A stretch of 64,000 bases of DNA from Streptomyces cyaneus (GTDB lineage Bacteria; Actinomycetota; Actinomycetes; Streptomycetales; Streptomycetaceae). The notes under the pieces were generated by a model that made no database searches, was not told where the DNA came from, and saw nothing but the letters and a program-made list of their open reading frames with translations. The stretch covers positions 124,001 to 188,000 of the forward strand of contig NZ_RQJW01000004.1 of assembly GCF_004028635.1 (NCBI RefSeq), in the 5' to 3' direction. The translations under genes and the position numbers were made by a program. Of the stretch, positions 25,991-34,089 are shown piece by piece. The first letter of the stretch is position 1, and every line of letters starts with the position of its first letter.

Positions 25991-26395
25991 ATGAGTTCGT
26001 CGCCCGCTGACCTGGTCCGTGCCTTCCACCTCGCCTTCGGGCTCGACGCCCGCAGTACACCGACGGAGGTCTCCCCGGATCTCGCCGCACACCGTGGAGA
26101 ACTGCTTGCCGAGGAGGCCGCGGAGGTCGCCGAGGTCTCCGTCACCGGCCCGCTCGACAGACTCGCGCACGAGCTGGCGGACGTCGTCTACGTCGCGTAC
26201 GGCACGGCCCTGGTCCACGGGATCGACCTCGACGCCGTACTGGCCGAGATCCACCGCTCCAACATGACCAAGCTGGGCCCCGACGGCCAGGTCGCTCGAC
26301 GGGCCGACGGCAAGGTGCTCAAGGGCGAGCACTACGAGGCACCGGACGTGTCGGCCGTACTGCGCCGCCAGGGGTGGGTGGCCGACGGGGCGTGA
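25991..26395 (+). CDS. MazG-like nucleotide pyrophosphohydrolase
   Basis: A 134-residue helical protein with the Mg-binding pattern EEAAEV ... HELADVVYVAYG (EExxE then ExxD), as in MazG and phosphoribosyl-ATP pyrophosphohydrolases. NMTKLGPDGQVARRADGKVL is typical of a house-cleaning dNTP pyrophosphatase subfamily. It probably hydrolyses non-canonical NTPs in the cytoplasm. It is divergent from the TAXI gene, and a -10 six bases ahead of the ATG suggests a leaderless transcript. Confidence 0.8.
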   Translation: MSSSPADLVRAFHLAFGLDARSTPTEVSPDLAAHRGELLAEEAAEVAEVSVTGPLDRLAHELADVVYVAYGTALVHGIDLDAVLAEIHRSNMTKLGPDGQVARRADGKVLKGEHYEAPDVSAVLRRQGWVADGA

Positions 26396-26500
26396 CCGGT
26401 CGGGAGGAGTGAGGGGGTGGAGGACCTCGGTAGGGGTGAGGGGCAGAGGCTAGGGGGCGCGAGGAGCTCGCCGACGCGCCGGTCTCCTCGCCGGTGTGGG

Positions 26501-27448
26501 TCAGGGCAGGATGACCGTCTTGCCACGGGAGCCGCCGGCGCGGGCGCGGGCCACGGCGGTGGGGGCGTCGGCCAGGGGTACCTCGGTGTCGATCGTGATA
26601 CGGAGCTTCCCGGCGTCGGCGAGGGCGGCGAGGGACTCGAGTTCGGCCCGGCTGGGGTCGTTGACGAGGTTGATGCCGTGGACCTCGCGGGCGGCCAGCG
26701 CGTCGGGGTCGGCGGCGTGGTTGGTGCTGATGAGCCTGCCACCGGGCTTGAGCAGTCCGGCCAGGGCGTCGATGTCGCCGCCGGGCCGGGTGACCAGGTC
26801 GAGGACGGTGTCGATGCCGTCGGGGTGGGCGGCGAGGACTTGCTCTGCGGTGGGCGCGGCGACGAAGTCGATGACCTGGTCGGCGCCGAGTTCGCGGAGG
26901 TGGCCCGCTATGTCGCCGGTGCCGGTGGCCAGCACCCGGGCCCCCTGGAGGGCGGCGAACTGGATCGCGGACTGGCCCACACCGCCGGACGCCCCGTTGA
27001 TGAGGATCACATGGCCGGCGTCGAGGCGGGCGGCCTCGATGGCCTGGTAGGCGGTGACACCGGCGGTGGGCAGCGCGGCCGCGACGGCGAACGGCAGGTC
27101 GTCGGGCATACGGGCGATCGTGCCGTCCTCGGCGGCCAGGACGTACTCGGCGTAGGAGCCCCGGCCGTACGGGAGGTTCATGAACTGGCCGTAGACGGTG
27201 TCGCCGGGCCGGAAGCGGTTCACGCCGGGGCCGATGCGTTCGACCACGCCGGCGCCGTCCGAGCCCATGACGAGGGGAAAGTCGTGCTCGACCATGCCCT
27301 TGAGGGCTCCGTCGGCGACCTTCCAGTCGAAGGGGTTGAGCGAGGCGGCGTGCAGACGGACCAGCAGCTCACCCGGGCCCGGTTCCGGCACGGGCAGGTC
27401 GGTGACGAGCGGCTCGGCCCCGAAGTCGGTGATGATGACGGCCTTCAT
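26501..27448 (-). CDS. NADP-dependent quinone oxidoreductase-like (MDR family)
   Basis: A 315-residue zinc-independent medium-chain reductase: GroES-like N-half (MKAVIITDFGAEPLVTDLPV, VMGSDGAGVVERIGPGV) and Rossmann domain (ILINGASGGVGQSAIQFAAL). It lacks the Cys set of zinc alcohol dehydrogenases. The ATG at 27448 has GGAGAAAGG upstream. It is the last gene of the operon after ribA and the DUF2218 gene, and a MarR protein probably controls it, suggesting a quinone or electrophile stress role. Confidence 0.87.
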   Translation of the reverse strand: MKAVIITDFGAEPLVTDLPVPEPGPGELLVRLHAASLNPFDWKVADGALKGMVEHDFPLVMGSDGAGVVERIGPGVNRFRPGDTVYGQFMNLPYGRGSYAEYVLAAEDGTIARMPDDLPFAVAAALPTAGVTAYQAIEAARLDAGHVILINGASGGVGQSAIQFAALQGARVLATGTGDIAGHLRELGADQVIDFVAAPTAEQVLAAHPDGIDTVLDLVTRPGGDIDALAGLLKPGGRLISTNHAADPDALAAREVHGINLVNDPSRAELESLAALADAGKLRITIDTEVPLADAPTAVARARAGGSRGKTVILP

Positions 27449-27481
27449 GGCGATGCCTTTCTCCTGTCTTCCGGGTGTGTC

Positions 27482-27519
27482 GTCAGTCCTGAGCGGGCTC
27501 GTCAGTCCCGAGCGGGCTC
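27482..27519. repeat. 19-bp tandem duplication at the 3' end of the DUF2218 gene
   Basis: GTCAGTCCTGAGCGGGCTC at 27482-27500 is repeated with one change at 27501-27519. The second copy includes the stop codon of the DUF2218 gene. Confidence 0.8.
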
Positions 27520-27798
27520 GTCCCATGTGACGGTCAGTTCGTTGCGCCGGCCGAAGCGTTCGAGGTGGCTGCCCACGACGTCCTGGATGGCGGTGAGTGC
27601 GGTCGTGTCCGGTGCGGTGACCCGAATCAGAAGGTGGTCGTCCAGGGCTTCGAGGACGACGTCCGTGTGCTGGAAGGCGAGGCGGTGCCCGCCGTCGGGG
27701 GTCTCCTCGACGGGGATCTTTCGGCCGAAGTGCGAGGCGAGCTGCTTGGCGTAGCGCGGGGCGGCGTCGGTGGCGACGCGGGCGAGGGAGGAGGGCAC
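27502..27798 (-). CDS. DUF2218 domain protein
   Basis: A 98-residue protein with the DUF2218 pattern: ARVATDAAPRYAKQLASHFG, HRLAFQHTDVVLEALDDHLL, SHLERFGRRNELTVTWDEP. Small members of this family are usually next to oxidoreductases or siderophore-related genes, but no activity is established. It lies between ribA and the quinone reductase in one operon. The ATG at 27798 follows a GGAG site. Confidence 0.85.
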   Translation of the reverse strand: MPSSLARVATDAAPRYAKQLASHFGRKIPVEETPDGGHRLAFQHTDVVLEALDDHLLIRVTAPDTTALTAIQDVVGSHLERFGRRNELTVTWDEPARD

Positions 27799-27863
27799 GA
27801 GAGAACTCCAGGGGATGGGTGCCGGGTGGTTCCGGGATGCCGATGGGGTGCTGTCGGGTTACG

Positions 27864-28496
27864 TCAGCCGGCCAGCGCGGCGAGGCCGACGGGGTCGGGC
27901 AGGGCGATGGTGTGGTGGGTGTGCTGGGCCTTGGCGTGCAGGTAGCGGACGTTGCTGTCGGTGGCGAAGACCCCGGTGGGCCGGACGTAGCGCACGGAGA
28001 CGCCCAGGTCGCGCAACTGCCCGCCCTTGTCGGGGTTGTTGGTGAGCAGGTCCAGCTCGTCGATGCCGAGGGCGGTCAGCATCTGGGCGGCGGCGGTGTA
28101 GTCACGGCCGTCCTCGGGCAGGCCGAGCGCGGTGTTGGCCTCGTAGGTGTCCAGGCCCGCGTCCTGCAGGGCGTAGGCGTCCAGCTTGTTGTACAGGCCG
28201 ATGCCGCGGCCCTCCTGACGGAGGTAGAGCAGGACGCCGCCGGTGGAGGCGATGCGCTCCACGGCCTCGCGCAACTGCGGACCGCAGTCGCAGCGCGCCG
28301 AGCCGAACACGTCCCCGGTCAGGCACTCGGAGTGCAGCCGCACCAGCGGTGCCGGGGCCGCCGTGGGATCACCCAGGACGAGCGCCACATGCTCCTTGCC
28401 GTCGACCAGGCCGTGGAACGTGACTGCCTCGGCGGTGACCTCGTAGCCGTCGCCGAAGCGCAGGGGGATGGTCACGCGGGTCCGTACTGAAGCCAT
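27864..28496 (-). CDS. ribA: GTP cyclohydrolase II
   Basis: A 210-residue GTP cyclohydrolase II, the first step of riboflavin synthesis. It has the zinc-binding HSECLTGDVFGSARCDCGPQ and the GTP-binding and catalytic YLRQEGRGIGLYNKL stretches. It stands alone, without a fused DHBP synthase, and lies in a MarR-controlled stress-type operon, so it may be an accessory copy that raises flavin supply on demand. The ATG at 28496 has AAGGAG upstream. Confidence 0.9.
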   Translation of the reverse strand: MASVRTRVTIPLRFGDGYEVTAEAVTFHGLVDGKEHVALVLGDPTAAPAPLVRLHSECLTGDVFGSARCDCGPQLREAVERIASTGGVLLYLRQEGRGIGLYNKLDAYALQDAGLDTYEANTALGLPEDGRDYTAAAQMLTALGIDELDLLTNNPDKGGQLRDLGVSVRYVRPTGVFATDSNVRYLHAKAQHTHHTIALPDPVGLAALAG

Positions 28497-28528
28497 GAGT
28501 GCTCCTTCGAGGGCTGGACGAACCGGCA

Positions 28529-28544
28529 GGTTCAAATTTGAATC
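28529..28544. promoter_or_regulatory. MarR operator 1
   Basis: GGTTCAAATTTGAATC, with perfect palindromic core TTCAAATTTGAA. It lies 33 bp upstream of ribA. Confidence 0.65.
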
Positions 28545-28568
28545 TCGATGCATCGACGATAGCGCGAA

Positions 28569-28584
28569 GTTTCAAATTTTGAAC
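28569..28584. promoter_or_regulatory. MarR operator 2
   Basis: GTTTCAAATTTTGAAC, same core as the first site with one extra T. Centre-to-centre distance is 40 bp. Confidence 0.6.
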
Positions 28585-28654
28585 AACGGCTTTCGTGTTG
28601 CGCCGGTCACATCGCGCGGATGTGGGCCGCCACGCGCCGCCGCAAGCGGCCCCA

Positions 28655-28670
28655 GGTTCGAATTTGAACC
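28655..28670. promoter_or_regulatory. MarR operator 3
   Basis: GGTTCGAATTTGAACC, immediately upstream of the marR -10 (28678-28683). Binding here would give autoregulation. Confidence 0.65.
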
Positions 28671-28677
28671 GTCGCGA

Positions 28678-28683
28678 TAACGT
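28678..28683 (+). promoter_or_regulatory. -10 element, leaderless MarR gene
   Basis: TAACGT, six bases before the ATG at 28690. Confidence 0.45.
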
Positions 28684-28689
28684 GGACGC

Positions 28690-29166
28690 ATGACCGCCCC
28701 GCAGTGGTTGAACGAGGAAGAGCTGCGCGCCTGGTACGCCTTCGTGGCCGCCGGTGCGCTCATCAATCGCCGTCTGGATCAACAGCTCAAGGACGACGTG
28801 GGGATCACACACCTTCAGTACGAGATCCTCGTGCGCCTCGACGCGGCCCCGGACCGGGAGATGCGCATGAGCGCGCTCGCTGACGCGCTCCTCAACTCCA
28901 AGAGCGGCCTGACGTACCAGATCACCCAGCTGGAAAAGGCCGGGCTGGTGACCCGGCGCTCCTGCCCCAGCGACCCGCGCGCGGTCTACGCCGTCCTCAC
29001 CGACGCCGGCAGGTGCATGCTGGAGCAGGCGGCCCCGGGCCATGTCGCACAGGTCCGCAAGCTGCTCATCGACGTCCTCACACCACAGCAGCTCGCGACC
29101 ATCGCCGACGGCCTGACCGAGGTAACTCACCGCATACAGAGCAGCGAAGCCGACCCCGCGCGGTAG
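28690..29166 (+). CDS. MarR-family transcriptional regulator
   Basis: A 158-residue MarR protein with dimerisation helices and a winged helix (THLQYEILVRLDAAPDREMR, LADALLNSKSGLTYQITQLE, GLVTRRSCPSDPRAVYAVLT). It is divergent from the ribA-DUF2218-oxidoreductase operon. Three closely similar palindromes lie between, the last overlapping its own promoter region, so it probably represses both sides. The inducer is unknown; a quinone or phenolic is plausible given the reductase. Confidence 0.9.
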   Translation: MTAPQWLNEEELRAWYAFVAAGALINRRLDQQLKDDVGITHLQYEILVRLDAAPDREMRMSALADALLNSKSGLTYQITQLEKAGLVTRRSCPSDPRAVYAVLTDAGRCMLEQAAPGHVAQVRKLLIDVLTPQQLATIADGLTEVTHRIQSSEADPAR

Positions 29167-29222
29167 CCCTCTCCCGCCGGTACCGCCTCCGAACACCGAA
29201 ACGAGGGGCTCCGGCGACCGCA

Positions 29223-29228
29223 TACCCT
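29223..29228 (+). promoter_or_regulatory. -10 element, leaderless miaB
   Basis: TACCCT, six bases before the ATG at 29235. Confidence 0.45.
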
Positions 29229-29234
29229 TGTCCC

Positions 29235-30749
29235 ATGAGCAGCAGCGACCGGAGCCAGGCAGTGGGCGTGAAGACATACGAGGTGCGCACCTACGGGTGC
29301 CAGATGAACGTCCACGATTCCGAGCGATTGTCCGGGCTGCTCGAAGACGCCGGTTACGTACGCGCCCCCGAGGGCTCGAACGGCGACGCGGACGTCGTCG
29401 TCTTCAACACCTGCGCGGTCCGCGAGAACGCCGACAACAAGCTGTACGGCAACCTCGGCCACCTCGCGCCGATGAAGACCAAGCGCCCCGGCATGCAGAT
29501 CGCGGTCGGCGGCTGCCTCGCGCAGAAGGACCGCGACACCATCGTGAAGCGTGCGCCCTGGGTGGACGTCGTCTTCGGCACGCACAACATCGGCAAGCTG
29601 CCCGTCCTGCTGGAACGCGCGCGCGTGCAGGAGGAGGCGCAGGTCGAGATCGCCGAGTCACTGGAGGCGTTCCCGTCGACGCTGCCGACGCGGCGCGAGA
29701 GCGCCTACGCGGCCTGGGTGTCGATCTCCGTCGGCTGCAACAACACCTGCACCTTCTGCATCGTCCCGGCCCTGCGCGGCAAGGAGAAGGACCGTCGCAC
29801 CGGCGACATCCTCGCCGAGATCGAGGCCCTGGTCGCCGAGGGCGTCTCCGAGATCACGCTGCTCGGCCAGAACGTCAACGCCTACGGCTCCGACATCGGC
29901 GACCGCGAGGCGTTCAGCAAGCTGCTGCGGGCCTGCGGGAACATCGACGGCCTGGAGCGCGTCCGCTTCACCTCCCCGCACCCGCGCGACTTCACCGACG
30001 ACGTCATCGCCGCCATGGCCGAGACGCCGAACGTGATGCCCCAGCTCCACATGCCGCTCCAGTCCGGCTCGGACACGGTCCTGAAGGCGATGCGCCGCTC
30101 CTACCGCCAGGAGCGCTACCTGGGGATCATCGAGAAGGTCCGCGCCGCCATCCCGCACGCCGCGATCACGACGGACATCATCGTGGGCTTCCCCGGCGAG
30201 ACCGACGAGGACTTCGAGCAGACGCTGCACGTCGTGCGCGAGGCCCGCTTCGCGCAGGCCTTCACCTTCCAGTACTCCAAGCGGCCCGGAACCCCGGCCG
30301 CGACCATGGAGAACCAGATCCCCAAGCAGGTCGTCCAGTCGCGCTACGAGCGTCTCGTCGCCCTCCATGAAGAGATCTCCTGGGAGGAGAACAAGAAGCA
30401 GGTCGGCCGCACGTTCGAGCTGATGGTCGCCGAGGGCGAGGGCCGCAAGGACGACACCACCCACCGCCTGTCCGGCCGCGCCCCCGACAACCGCCTGGTC
30501 CACTTCACCAAGCCGGAGCAGGAGGTCCGCCCCGGCGACGTGGTGACGGTCGAGATCACGTACGCCGCCCCGCACCACCTCCTCGCCGAGGGTGCCGTCC
30601 TCGACGTCCGCCGCACGCGCGCGGGCGACGCCTGGGAGAAGCGGAACGCCGCCGCGCAGGCCAAGCCGGCCGGTGTGCTGCTCGGCCTGCCCAAGGTGGG
30701 CGTGCCGGAGCCGCTGCCGGCGGTCACCGGAGGCTGCGCCGTCGACTGA
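29235..30749 (+). CDS. miaB: tRNA-2-methylthio-N6-dimethylallyladenosine synthase MiaB
   Basis: A 504-residue radical-SAM methylthiotransferase that adds a methylthio group to i6A37 of tRNA. The UPF0004 domain has its three cluster cysteines (TYGCQMN, NTCAVREN, VGGCLAQ). The radical-SAM motif is GCNNTCTFCIVP, followed by TDIIVGFPGETDEDFEQTL and a C-terminal TRAM domain. The substrate is made by MiaA, encoded 1.7 kb downstream. The ATG at 29235 is preferred, with a -10 six bases ahead. Confidence 0.96.
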   Translation: MSSSDRSQAVGVKTYEVRTYGCQMNVHDSERLSGLLEDAGYVRAPEGSNGDADVVVFNTCAVRENADNKLYGNLGHLAPMKTKRPGMQIAVGGCLAQKDRDTIVKRAPWVDVVFGTHNIGKLPVLLERARVQEEAQVEIAESLEAFPSTLPTRRESAYAAWVSISVGCNNTCTFCIVPALRGKEKDRRTGDILAEIEALVAEGVSEITLLGQNVNAYGSDIGDREAFSKLLRACGNIDGLERVRFTSPHPRDFTDDVIAAMAETPNVMPQLHMPLQSGSDTVLKAMRRSYRQERYLGIIEKVRAAIPHAAITTDIIVGFPGETDEDFEQTLHVVREARFAQAFTFQYSKRPGTPAATMENQIPKQVVQSRYERLVALHEEISWEENKKQVGRTFELMVAEGEGRKDDTTHRLSGRAPDNRLVHFTKPEQEVRPGDVVTVEITYAAPHHLLAEGAVLDVRRTRAGDAWEKRNAAAQAKPAGVLLGLPKVGVPEPLPAVTGGCAVD

Positions 30750-30859
30750 CCGGGCCGACCGGACACGACCGACCGGACCGCGAGAGATCAGAGGCCGGAC
30801 CGCGGCAGGCGACGCCCGTGACCGGAGGACGCGTCCCGGGTGACTCATGGGCCGCGCAG

Positions 30860-30865
30860 TAGGCT
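30860..30865 (+). promoter_or_regulatory. -10 element, leaderless extradiol-like gene
   Basis: TAGGCT, seven bases before the ATG at 30873. Confidence 0.45.
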
Positions 30866-30872
30866 GCCGATC

Positions 30873-31601
30873 ATGCTTGTCGCCGCCGCAGTCTGCCCTT
30901 GCCCGCCGCTCCTTGTGCCCGAGCTCGCCGCCGGTGCCGCGCCCGAGCTGGCTGCCGCGCGAGCCGCCTGCACGGACGCGCTCGGCGTGCTCGCGGCCGC
31001 CCGGCCCGACCTTCTCGTGGTCGTCGGCCCCGCCGAGGAGAGCGGGCGCGGGGCACATGCGGAAGGCACGCCGGGCTCCTTCCGCGGCTTCGGCGTGGAC
31101 ATCGACGTACGGCTGGGCGGGGCCCAGGACGGCGCGGCCGCCCCGGTGCCGTCGGAACCCCGTCTGCCCACCTCGTTGGCCGTCGCCGCGTGGCTGCTGG
31201 AGCGGACCGGGTGGTCGGATGCCCCGATCGAGGGACTCGGTGTGGGGGAACCTCTGGAGGCCGAGCGGTGTACTGAAGTCGGAAGGGACATCGCCGCCCG
31301 GGCCGAGCGGGTGGCGCTGCTGGTGATGGGCGACGCCAGCGCCTGCCGCACGCTCAAGGCCCCGGGCTACCTCGACGAGCGGGCGGCACCTTTCGACGCG
31401 TCCGTCGCGCGTGCGCTGGGCAAGGCGGACGTGGCCGCGCTCAGGACGCTGGACGCCGAGCTCGCGCGTGAGCTGAAGGCCTCGGGCCGGGCCCCGTGGC
31501 AGGTCCTCGCGGGAGCCGCCGAGGAGGCGGGCCTTTCGGGCGCCCTGCTGTACGAGGACGCGCCGTACGGGGTGGGGTACCTGGTCGCGACCTGGTCGTA
31601 G
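30873..31601 (+). CDS. class III extradiol dioxygenase-like protein
   Basis: A 242-residue protein resembling the LigB-type fold: MLVAAAVCPCPPLLVPELAA, LLVVVGPAEESGRG, ALLVMGDASACRTLKAPGYL, FDASVARALGKADVAALRTL. The usual metal-binding His residues at the N-terminus are replaced by Cys-Pro-Cys-Pro, so ring-cleaving activity is doubtful. It is conserved between miaB and miaA in Streptomyces; the role is unknown. Confidence 0.75.
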   Translation: MLVAAAVCPCPPLLVPELAAGAAPELAAARAACTDALGVLAAARPDLLVVVGPAEESGRGAHAEGTPGSFRGFGVDIDVRLGGAQDGAAAPVPSEPRLPTSLAVAAWLLERTGWSDAPIEGLGVGEPLEAERCTEVGRDIAARAERVALLVMGDASACRTLKAPGYLDERAAPFDASVARALGKADVAALRTLDAELARELKASGRAPWQVLAGAAEEAGLSGALLYEDAPYGVGYLVATWS

Positions 31602-31628
31602 GGCGGGTCGGCGCCCACCCGAAAACGG

Positions 31629-31665
31629 CGGACGGCCGGGAGCCGTCAAGCTCCGCGGCCGTCCG
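31629..31665. terminator. bidirectional terminator between converging genes
   Basis: CGGACGGCC pairs with GGCCGTCCG, with an inner GGAG/CTCC stem. It lies between the 3' ends of the extradiol-like and antitoxin-like genes. Confidence 0.7.
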
Positions 31666-31677
31666 TCGATGTGCCGT

Positions 31678-31947
31678 TCAGGTGGTCGGCGGGGGTGCGT
31701 CCGGCGGCGGCGCGCTGCCGCCCGTCGCCGTGTGGTCGCCCTTGTGCGCGAGCCGGTCCATGGCGCCCTTGGCCTTGCCCGTACCCGTGTGGATCTTGTC
31801 GCTGTACTTGCCCTTGGTCTTCTCGTCGACGAACTTCTCAGCCTTGTCGAGGCCGTGTTGCACCTTCTCCTCGTGCCGGTGCGCGAAGTCGGAGACCTTG
31901 TCCTTGGCCGGGGCGAGTTTGGCTTTCAAATTGTGCATCAGACCCAT
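31678..31947 (-). CDS. Rv0909/MT0933-type antitoxin-like protein
   Basis: An 89-residue Lys/Asp-rich helical protein (LKAKLAPAKDKVSDFAHRHE, KAEKFVDEKTKGKYSDKIHT, GKAKGAMDRLA) matching the family annotated as antitoxin in mycobacteria. No toxin gene is adjacent, so a toxin-antitoxin role is not supported here. The C-terminus is Pro-rich. The ATG at 31947 gives MGLMHNLK; MHNLK at 31938 is an alternative. Confidence 0.75.
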   Translation of the reverse strand: MGLMHNLKAKLAPAKDKVSDFAHRHEEKVQHGLDKAEKFVDEKTKGKYSDKIHTGTGKAKGAMDRLAHKGDHTATGGSAPPPDAPPPTT

Positions 31948-31971
31948 GGTTCACCTTCCCGCGCGGGGCAG

Positions 31972-32253
31972 TTACGTGCGGGCGCCCTCGTCGGCCTCAC
32001 GGTCGGCCGCCTCGTCGGCGGACTGCTGCTTGGGGATCTCGACGCCGTCGTCGGTGTCGGCCTCGCCGGGCTCCTCCGCCGTCGACTGGACCCCGTCCTC
32101 GGCCCTGTCCTCGGCCTGGGCCTCGGCCGACCCCTTCGCCTCTGCCGCCTCCTCCGCCGCGGGTTCGGCCGTTGGTGTGTCGGCCTGAGCCTCGGCGGTT
32201 GACGCCTCCTCCGTAGCCTTCGACCTCCGGAGAAGTCGTGCGAAAACGCCCAT
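31972..32253 (-). CDS. acidic Ala/Glu-rich protein of unknown function
   Basis: A 93-residue protein: a short basic amphipathic start (MGVFARLLRRSKATEEA), then a highly acidic, probably disordered tail. The ATG at 32253 follows GGAGT. It lies 24 bp upstream of the antitoxin-like gene on the same strand and is probably cotranscribed with it. Not recognised beyond its presence in other streptomycetes. Confidence 0.6.
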   Translation of the reverse strand: MGVFARLLRRSKATEEASTAEAQADTPTAEPAAEEAAEAKGSAEAQAEDRAEDGVQSTAEEPGEADTDDGVEIPKQQSADEAADREADEGART

Positions 32254-32435
32254 ATCCACTCCATACGTTACTCGTGCGGGCGAAATCCCGCGTCGTCCGG
32301 TGCGCCCGTTTGTGTCGCCCGGTCGCCGCCTCCGCGAAACCGGCGGCGAAAACCTCGCAACTTGGAACGACCCCGCGCGCGTGCCGTCACGTAACTCGTT
32401 CGAGGCCACCCCGTGAGGTTTGCGAGACTGGGTCG

Positions 32436-33374
32436 GTGAGTAGCGCACCTTCCGCCCCCCGAGTCATCGCCGTAGTCGGACCGACCGCAGCCGGAAAGTC
32501 CGATCTGGGCGTATTCCTGGCCCAGCGACTCGGCGGCGAGGTCGTCAACGCCGACTCCATGCAGCTCTACCGAGGGATGGACATCGGCACCGCCAAGCTG
32601 ACGCCCGAGGAGCGCGCCGGTGTCCCGCACCACCTGCTGGACATCTGGGACGTGACGGTCACGGCGTCCGTCGCCGAGTACCAGCGGCTCGCGCGTGAGC
32701 GGATCGACGCGCTGCTGGCCGAGGGGCGCTGGCCGATCCTGGTCGGCGGCTCGGGGCTGTACGTCCGTGGAGCCGTCGACAACCTGGAGTTCCCCGGCAC
32801 CGACCCCGAGGTCAGGGCCCGGCTGGAGGAGGAGCTCGCGCTGCGCGGCTCCGGGGCGCTGCACGCCCGCCTGGCCGCCGCCGACCCCGAGGCCGCACAC
32901 GCGATCCTGCCCAGCAACGGGCGCCGTATCGTCCGGGCCCTCGAGGTGATCGAGATCACGGGACAACCCTTCACCGCCAACCTCCCCGGCCATGACTCGA
33001 TCTACGACACGGTCCAGATCGGCGTCGACGTGGCCCGTCCCGAGCTCGACGAGCGCATCGCGCGCCGGGTCGACCGGATGTGGGACGCAGGGCTCGTGGA
33101 GGAGGTCCGCGCGCTGGAGGCGCAGGGGTTGCGTGAGGGGCGTACGGCCTCGCGTGCGCTCGGCTACCAGCAGGTGCTCGCGGCGCTCGCCGGGGTGTGC
33201 ACCCTCGATGAGGCGCGCGCCGAGACCGTACGTGCCACCAAGCGCTTCGCGCGCCGCCAGGATTCATGGTTCAGACGCGACCCGCGGGTGCACTGGCTCA
33301 GTGGGGCTGCGGCAGATCTCACAGAACTTCCGCATCTCGCACTGGCGTTGGTCGAACGACCGGTTACAGCCTGA
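32436..33374 (+). CDS. miaA: tRNA dimethylallyltransferase MiaA
   Basis: A 312-residue enzyme that prenylates A37 of tRNA, making the substrate for MiaB. The P-loop VGPTAAGKSDLG is near the N-terminus, followed by GGEVVNADSMQLYRGMDIGT, PHHLLDIWDVT and SGLYVRG. The C-terminus RFARRQDSWFRRDPRVHWL is characteristic. The GTG at 32436 (SSAPSAPRVIAVVG) is chosen as the nearest start to the P-loop; it has no strong ribosome site, so leaderless translation is possible. Confidence 0.95.
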   Translation: MSSAPSAPRVIAVVGPTAAGKSDLGVFLAQRLGGEVVNADSMQLYRGMDIGTAKLTPEERAGVPHHLLDIWDVTVTASVAEYQRLARERIDALLAEGRWPILVGGSGLYVRGAVDNLEFPGTDPEVRARLEEELALRGSGALHARLAAADPEAAHAILPSNGRRIVRALEVIEITGQPFTANLPGHDSIYDTVQIGVDVARPELDERIARRVDRMWDAGLVEEVRALEAQGLREGRTASRALGYQQVLAALAGVCTLDEARAETVRATKRFARRQDSWFRRDPRVHWLSGAAADLTELPHLALALVERPVTA

Positions 33375-33482
33375 TCACGTGATGGCATCGGGACGCTCCG
33401 GCCGCCGTCCGGGCCTCCGACGCCATGCCATCATCGAGCTTCGATCGACCAAGTGGAGTCCGAGTTGGGAGGGCGCGTGGCG

Positions 33483-33986
33483 ATGGAGGCCGGCCCTCGC
33501 GACACCGCACAAGGCACTGAGAACGTCACCGCCGACAGGGGCGAACCGGAGCAGGACGGCGACCGTCTGAGCCCCGACGGGCCCGACGAGGCGGAGGGCG
33601 GCGTCACCGACGACGGCCCCGAGCCCGAGGAGATGTACGCAAGCGGCCCGGAGGTCGAGGTCGAGCTGCGCCCGCAGCGCCGACTGCGCATCTGGCAGCT
33701 CGCGCCCATCGTGTCCCTCTCCGCGGTCGGCTCCCTGATGTTCGCGTTCCCGCTGGCCTTCGACTTCGGCGACAGCGGGGCCGTGATCGCCATGCTGGGG
33801 CTCCTGATCTGCTCCTGCGCGGCCGGCTGGGGCATGATGGCGGCCCGCCGGGTGGGCTACACCTGGCCCGGGCTGCCCCAGCGGGGCTCCGGGCGCAGAG
33901 CGGACTGGCGGGTCGTGGTGGCCTACGCCCTGCTCGTGGCTGCGGTGATCGTGCTCGCCGTGTGGCGCGTGGCCCGGCTGCGCTGA
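33483..33986 (+). CDS. membrane protein with acidic N-terminal region
   Basis: A 167-residue protein. Residues 1-60 are acidic and hydrophilic, then three hydrophobic segments follow (IWQLAPIVSLSAVGSLMFAF, GAVIAMLGLLICSCAAGWGM, VVVAYALLVAAVIVLAVWRV). The ATG at 33483 has GGAGGG nine bases upstream; GTGs at 33477 and 33453 are alternatives. It lies between miaA and dapF. Function unknown. Confidence 0.7.
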   Translation: MEAGPRDTAQGTENVTADRGEPEQDGDRLSPDGPDEAEGGVTDDGPEPEEMYASGPEVEVELRPQRRLRIWQLAPIVSLSAVGSLMFAFPLAFDFGDSGAVIAMLGLLICSCAAGWGMMAARRVGYTWPGLPQRGSGRRADWRVVVAYALLVAAVIVLAVWRVARLR

Positions 33987-34060
33987 CCTTCACGCGCGCG
34001 GGGATCGGCGTACGACCACACGCGCGCGTGGGCTGTCGTACGCCCCAGCACGCGCATGGC

Positions 34061-34083
34061 TTGTCGTACCGACCCCTTACGAT
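34061..34083 (+). promoter_or_regulatory. dapF promoter, RecA-NDp-like spacing
   Basis: TTGTCGTAC-N8-TACGAT ends six bases before the dapF ATG. The TTGTCR and TANNNT parts and the spacing match the PafBC-type motif, but GTG is replaced by TAC. A partial copy of the upstream half (GGCTGTCGTACG) lies near 34032. Confidence 0.35.
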
Positions 34084-34089
34084 CGAGGA

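Noticed and set aside
31678..32253. Toxin-antitoxin pair
   Set aside because: The antitoxin-like protein lacks a toxin partner; the neighbouring acidic protein has no toxin features.
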